From the NCBI GenBank assembly GCA_964422685.1, contig CAYRCG010000104.1:1-7443 (forward strand): a DNA stretch of 7,443 bases. The letters are read 5' to 3'. Every line of letters begins with the position of its first letter. Position 1 is the stretch's first letter. The DNA is from Syntrophomonas sp964422685. Its GTDB lineage: Bacteria > Bacillota > Syntrophomonadia > Syntrophomonadales > Syntrophomonadaceae. The notes below the pieces were generated by a model. The model was not told the origin of the DNA, ran no database searches, and saw only the letters and a program-made list of their open reading frames with translations. Shown here piece after piece: positions 5,960 through 7,443 of the stretch. A program made the position numbers and the translations under genes.

Positions 5960-5968
5960 ATCATATCA
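5960..5968 (-). promoter_or_regulatory. Candidate extended -10 promoter for DUF1992 gene
   Basis: On the minus strand TGA-TATGAT is an extended -10 element (TGn plus a 5/6 match to TATAAT). Transcription from about 5953 would leave a leader of about 25 nt that includes the full Shine-Dalgarno at 5937-5943. No good -35 is present. It overlaps the upstream ATG at 5964, another reason to reject that start. Confidence 0.33.
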
Positions 5969-5994
5969 CTTGCACTTTACGCCTTTTGGGAATG

Positions 5995-6513
5995 CTATAA
6001 TTCATCCAAATCAGGCAGTTCCTTAAGATTGCTTAGACCGAATACCCTCAGAAACTCCTCTGTGGTAGTGTAAAGGATTGGTTTTCCTAGTACTTCTTTA
6101 TGCCCCGCTTCTTCTATTAGTCCCTTTTCCGATAGGATAGCAATTATCCTATCGCTTTTAACCCCCCTTATTTCCTCGATTTCCAGTCGAGTTACCGGTT
6201 GGCGATATGCCACTATAGCTAAGGTATCCAAAGCAGCAGGGGATAGGCGCCTTTTTTGCGGTTTGACCATTCGCGAAAGTATATCCGAATAATCCGGGCG
6301 CGTGCAAAGCAGGTAACCGCTATCAAGTTCAACTATCTGCAGGCCACCCCTAGTATTATTATTATACTCCGGAATCATTTCCCGCAAGATTTCTTTTAAT
6401 TCTAGCAGAGGAACATTCAGTATTTCAACGAGTTCATCCATACCGACCCTTTCGGCCTGCACGAAAAGGATGGCTTCCACTGCCGCTTTTATTTGTTCCC
6501 GCATTAGCATCAT
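5995..6513 (-). CDS. scpB: Segregation and condensation protein B
   Basis: ScpB (172 residues) is a winged-helix protein that works as a dimer. It binds the middle of ScpA and, with SMC, forms the bacterial condensin that compacts and separates newly replicated chromosomes. The N-terminal MREQIKAAVEAILFVQAE (4-21) and the core LSPAALDTLAIVAYRQPVTR (90-109) are typical. EIEEIRGVKSDR, LIEEAG and ILYTTTEEFLRVFGLSNL then follow in the expected order. Length and ends are normal. Its ATG overlaps the scpA stop by one base (TAATG), with AGGTGG about 7 nt upstream, so translation is probably coupled to scpA. A second in-frame ATG three codons in is a possible alternative start. Confidence 0.96.
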   Translation of the reverse strand: MMLMREQIKAAVEAILFVQAERVGMDELVEILNVPLLELKEILREMIPEYNNNTRGGLQIVELDSGYLLCTRPDYSDILSRMVKPQKRRLSPAALDTLAIVAYRQPVTRLEIEEIRGVKSDRIIAILSEKGLIEEAGHKEVLGKPILYTTTEEFLRVFGLSNLKELPDLDEL

Positions 6514-7226
6514 TATTTCGCCACCTGTAACCTTATTCTTATTTCTCCGAAGCTTTGTTCCTGAAAGGCTTCCACCTTCTGCAAGCGAATCAGTTCAAGT
6601 AAAGCCAAAAAGAAAGCTAAAGCTTCGCGGATATTAATAACCCCCAGAAAAAGTTCTTGCAGAACAAGCCCCGTCCTGCCTTGGATAAGTCGTTCCATTA
6701 TTTCCTGCATCTTTTCGGCTATATTTAAATCCCCCTGAGGGAGCCTATATCCTTCCTCGGTGTTAGGCAAATCCAGCAACATGGACCGAAAAGAGCGATA
6801 TAATTGGGCTATATTTCCTGTCAATTCGTCCGGACTGAAAGCCTCTTCGGCGCTATCACGAAAAAATACCCGGGGAATTTCCCCGACTTGATGGGCCAGC
6901 AAATATTCGGTTGCCTTTTTATACTTTTTGTAATCCAAGAGGCGTTGTAGTAATTCCGCTCGGGGATCGCCGTCCTCCTCCTCGACCAATTCAGCTCTGT
7001 CGGGCAATAAATATTTCGATTTAAGGTTCAGGAGGTAGGTGGCTATTATCAGAAAATCTCCCATTTGTTCGAGTCTAACCTCTTCCGTTTCTTGCAAATA
7101 GGCGATATATTGGTCGGCTATAGCAGCTATGGAAATGTCATATATCTCCATTTGTTCCTCTTCCAGCAGATAAAGAAGTAAATCTAAAGGCCCATGAAAA
7201 GACTCCAAATCCACTATATAAGCCAT
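6513..7226 (-). CDS. scpA: Segregation and condensation protein A
   Basis: ScpA (237 residues) is the kleisin subunit of SMC-ScpAB condensin. In the family its ends bridge the two SMC heads and its middle binds ScpB. The N-terminal domain shows the diagnostic FHGPLDLLLYLLEEEQMEIY (10-29), AIADQYIAYL (35-44) and FLIIATYLLNLKSKYLLP (58-75). The acidic and variable middle covers about 80-165. The C-terminal winged helix ends in FFLALLELIRLQKVEAFQEQ (205-224) and FGEIRI. Length is normal and no damage is seen. AGGAGG (7232-7237) lies 5 nt before the ATG. It is the first gene of the minus-strand cluster. The repeat-derived C-rich tract begins only 12 bp upstream of its Shine-Dalgarno, so its native promoter is not visible. 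Confidence 0.97.
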   Translation of the reverse strand: MAYIVDLESFHGPLDLLLYLLEEEQMEIYDISIAAIADQYIAYLQETEEVRLEQMGDFLIIATYLLNLKSKYLLPDRAELVEEEDGDPRAELLQRLLDYKKYKKATEYLLAHQVGEIPRVFFRDSAEEAFSPDELTGNIAQLYRSFRSMLLDLPNTEEGYRLPQGDLNIAEKMQEIMERLIQGRTGLVLQELFLGVINIREALAFFLALLELIRLQKVEAFQEQSFGEIRIRLQVAK

Positions 7227-7231
7227 ATAAC

Positions 7232-7237
7232 CCTCCT
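7232..7237 (-). promoter_or_regulatory. Ribosome binding site of scpA beside the repeat
   Basis: AGGAGG on the minus strand stands 5 nt before the scpA ATG. Only 11 bp separate it from the end of the repeat tract at 7249, so any transcript of the operon must start in or beyond the repeat. Confidence 0.8.
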
Positions 7238-7248
7238 ATTACTATAAA

Positions 7249-7279
7249 TGGGGAGGCGTGGGGGGTAAGGGGTGAGGGG
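7249..7279 (-). repeat. Degenerate heptamer tract beside the right repeat
   Basis: Read on the minus strand, the stretch divides into CCCCTCA, CCCCTTA, CCCCCCA, CGCCTCC and a closing CCA. This keeps the 7-bp phase and the closing CCA-TTT of the tract at 157-208, but with four units in place of seven and more sequence drift. On the + strand it contains four runs of at least four G: 7250-7253, 7260-7265, 7269-7272 and 7276-7279, with spacers of 6, 3 and 3 bases. Confidence 0.75.
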
Positions 7280-7288
7280 ATTAGTGTC

Positions 7289-7433
7289 TACCCGCTATCC
7301 CTTACCGTTCAAGAGCCTTCAAACTCCCTTTTCATCGTTGTTTGTGACCCCGGGTCATGGGGGTTAATATGAAAATAACTTCGTAATAGGCGGCTTAATA
7401 GAATATACTGCTCGCCGCCTACGCATGGGCAAC
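7289..7433 (-). repeat. Right arm of a 145-bp inverted repeat
   Basis: This is the inverted counterpart of bases 1-145, aligned without gaps. The 55 bases 7379-7433 are identical to 1-55. The arm keeps the hairpin-capable pair (7387-7394 with 7414-7421) and a minus-strand reading frame ending at TAA (7364-7366). A 13-bp palindrome TGACCCCGGGTCA at 7345-7357 is present here and lost in the left arm. The reading frame stays open in the 10 bases beyond the arm (7434-7443), as expected if a larger element or gene lies outside the window. Confidence 0.93.
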
Positions 7434-7443
7434 ACCGGCAGCT

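Noticed and set aside
5929..5964. Twelve extra N-terminal codons of the DUF1992 gene from ATG 5964
   Set aside because: The stretch contains a full AAGGAGG placed 8 nt before the GTG at 5928 and overlaps a -10-like element, so it is a leader and not coding sequence.
1..7443. Complete transposase, integrase, phage, toxin or defence gene
   Set aside because: All genes with recognisable motifs are housekeeping or sporulation genes; no such protein is encoded within the window, although an element may lie just outside either repeat arm.

Overview
The window is chromosomal DNA from an endospore-forming member of the Firmicutes, most likely class Clostridia. It carries spore-maturation genes (spmA, spmB), a GerW/YtfJ gene and the low-to-medium-GC gene style of that group. 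A formate-tetrahydrofolate ligase fits an anaerobe that handles formate or C1 units, such as a syntroph or acetogen. The sequence alone does not fix the genus; a Syntrophomonas- or Desulfotomaculum-like organism is a guess.

Layout: bases 1-145 are one arm of an inverted repeat, followed by a heptamer tract (157-208). folE (371-949) is the only gene on the + strand and ends in a strong hairpin (950-979). A 241-bp gap follows, holding a clear minus-strand terminator (1145-1173). All other genes are on the minus strand. In transcription order from the right they are scpA, scpB, a DUF1992 gene, a DUF2953 gene, ytfJ/gerW, spmA, spmB and then fhs. scpA/scpB overlap by 1 bp and spmA/spmB abut with no gap; the other gaps are 43-93 bp. 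The far right (7249-7433) holds a degenerate heptamer tract and the second repeat arm.

How the genes work together: ScpA and ScpB are the non-SMC subunits of bacterial condensin. DUF2953-YtfJ and SpmA-SpmB are sporulation modules commonly found near scpAB in Clostridia. fhs has its own candidate sigma-A promoter and its own terminator. folE and fhs are convergent and both serve folate/C1 metabolism: FolE makes the pterin precursor and releases formate, and Fhs loads formate onto tetrahydrofolate.

The most notable signal is not a gene. Two 145-bp repeat arms, 131/145 identical and without gaps, bracket the window in inverted orientation. Each arm carries a conserved possible 3' coding end pointing inward, then a divergent stretch, then a conserved block, then a variable-number CYCCTCA tract. 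The right arm ends about 12 bp from the scpA ribosome binding site, and its tract forms a canonical four-run G-quadruplex motif. No complete unknown gene system lies inside the window.
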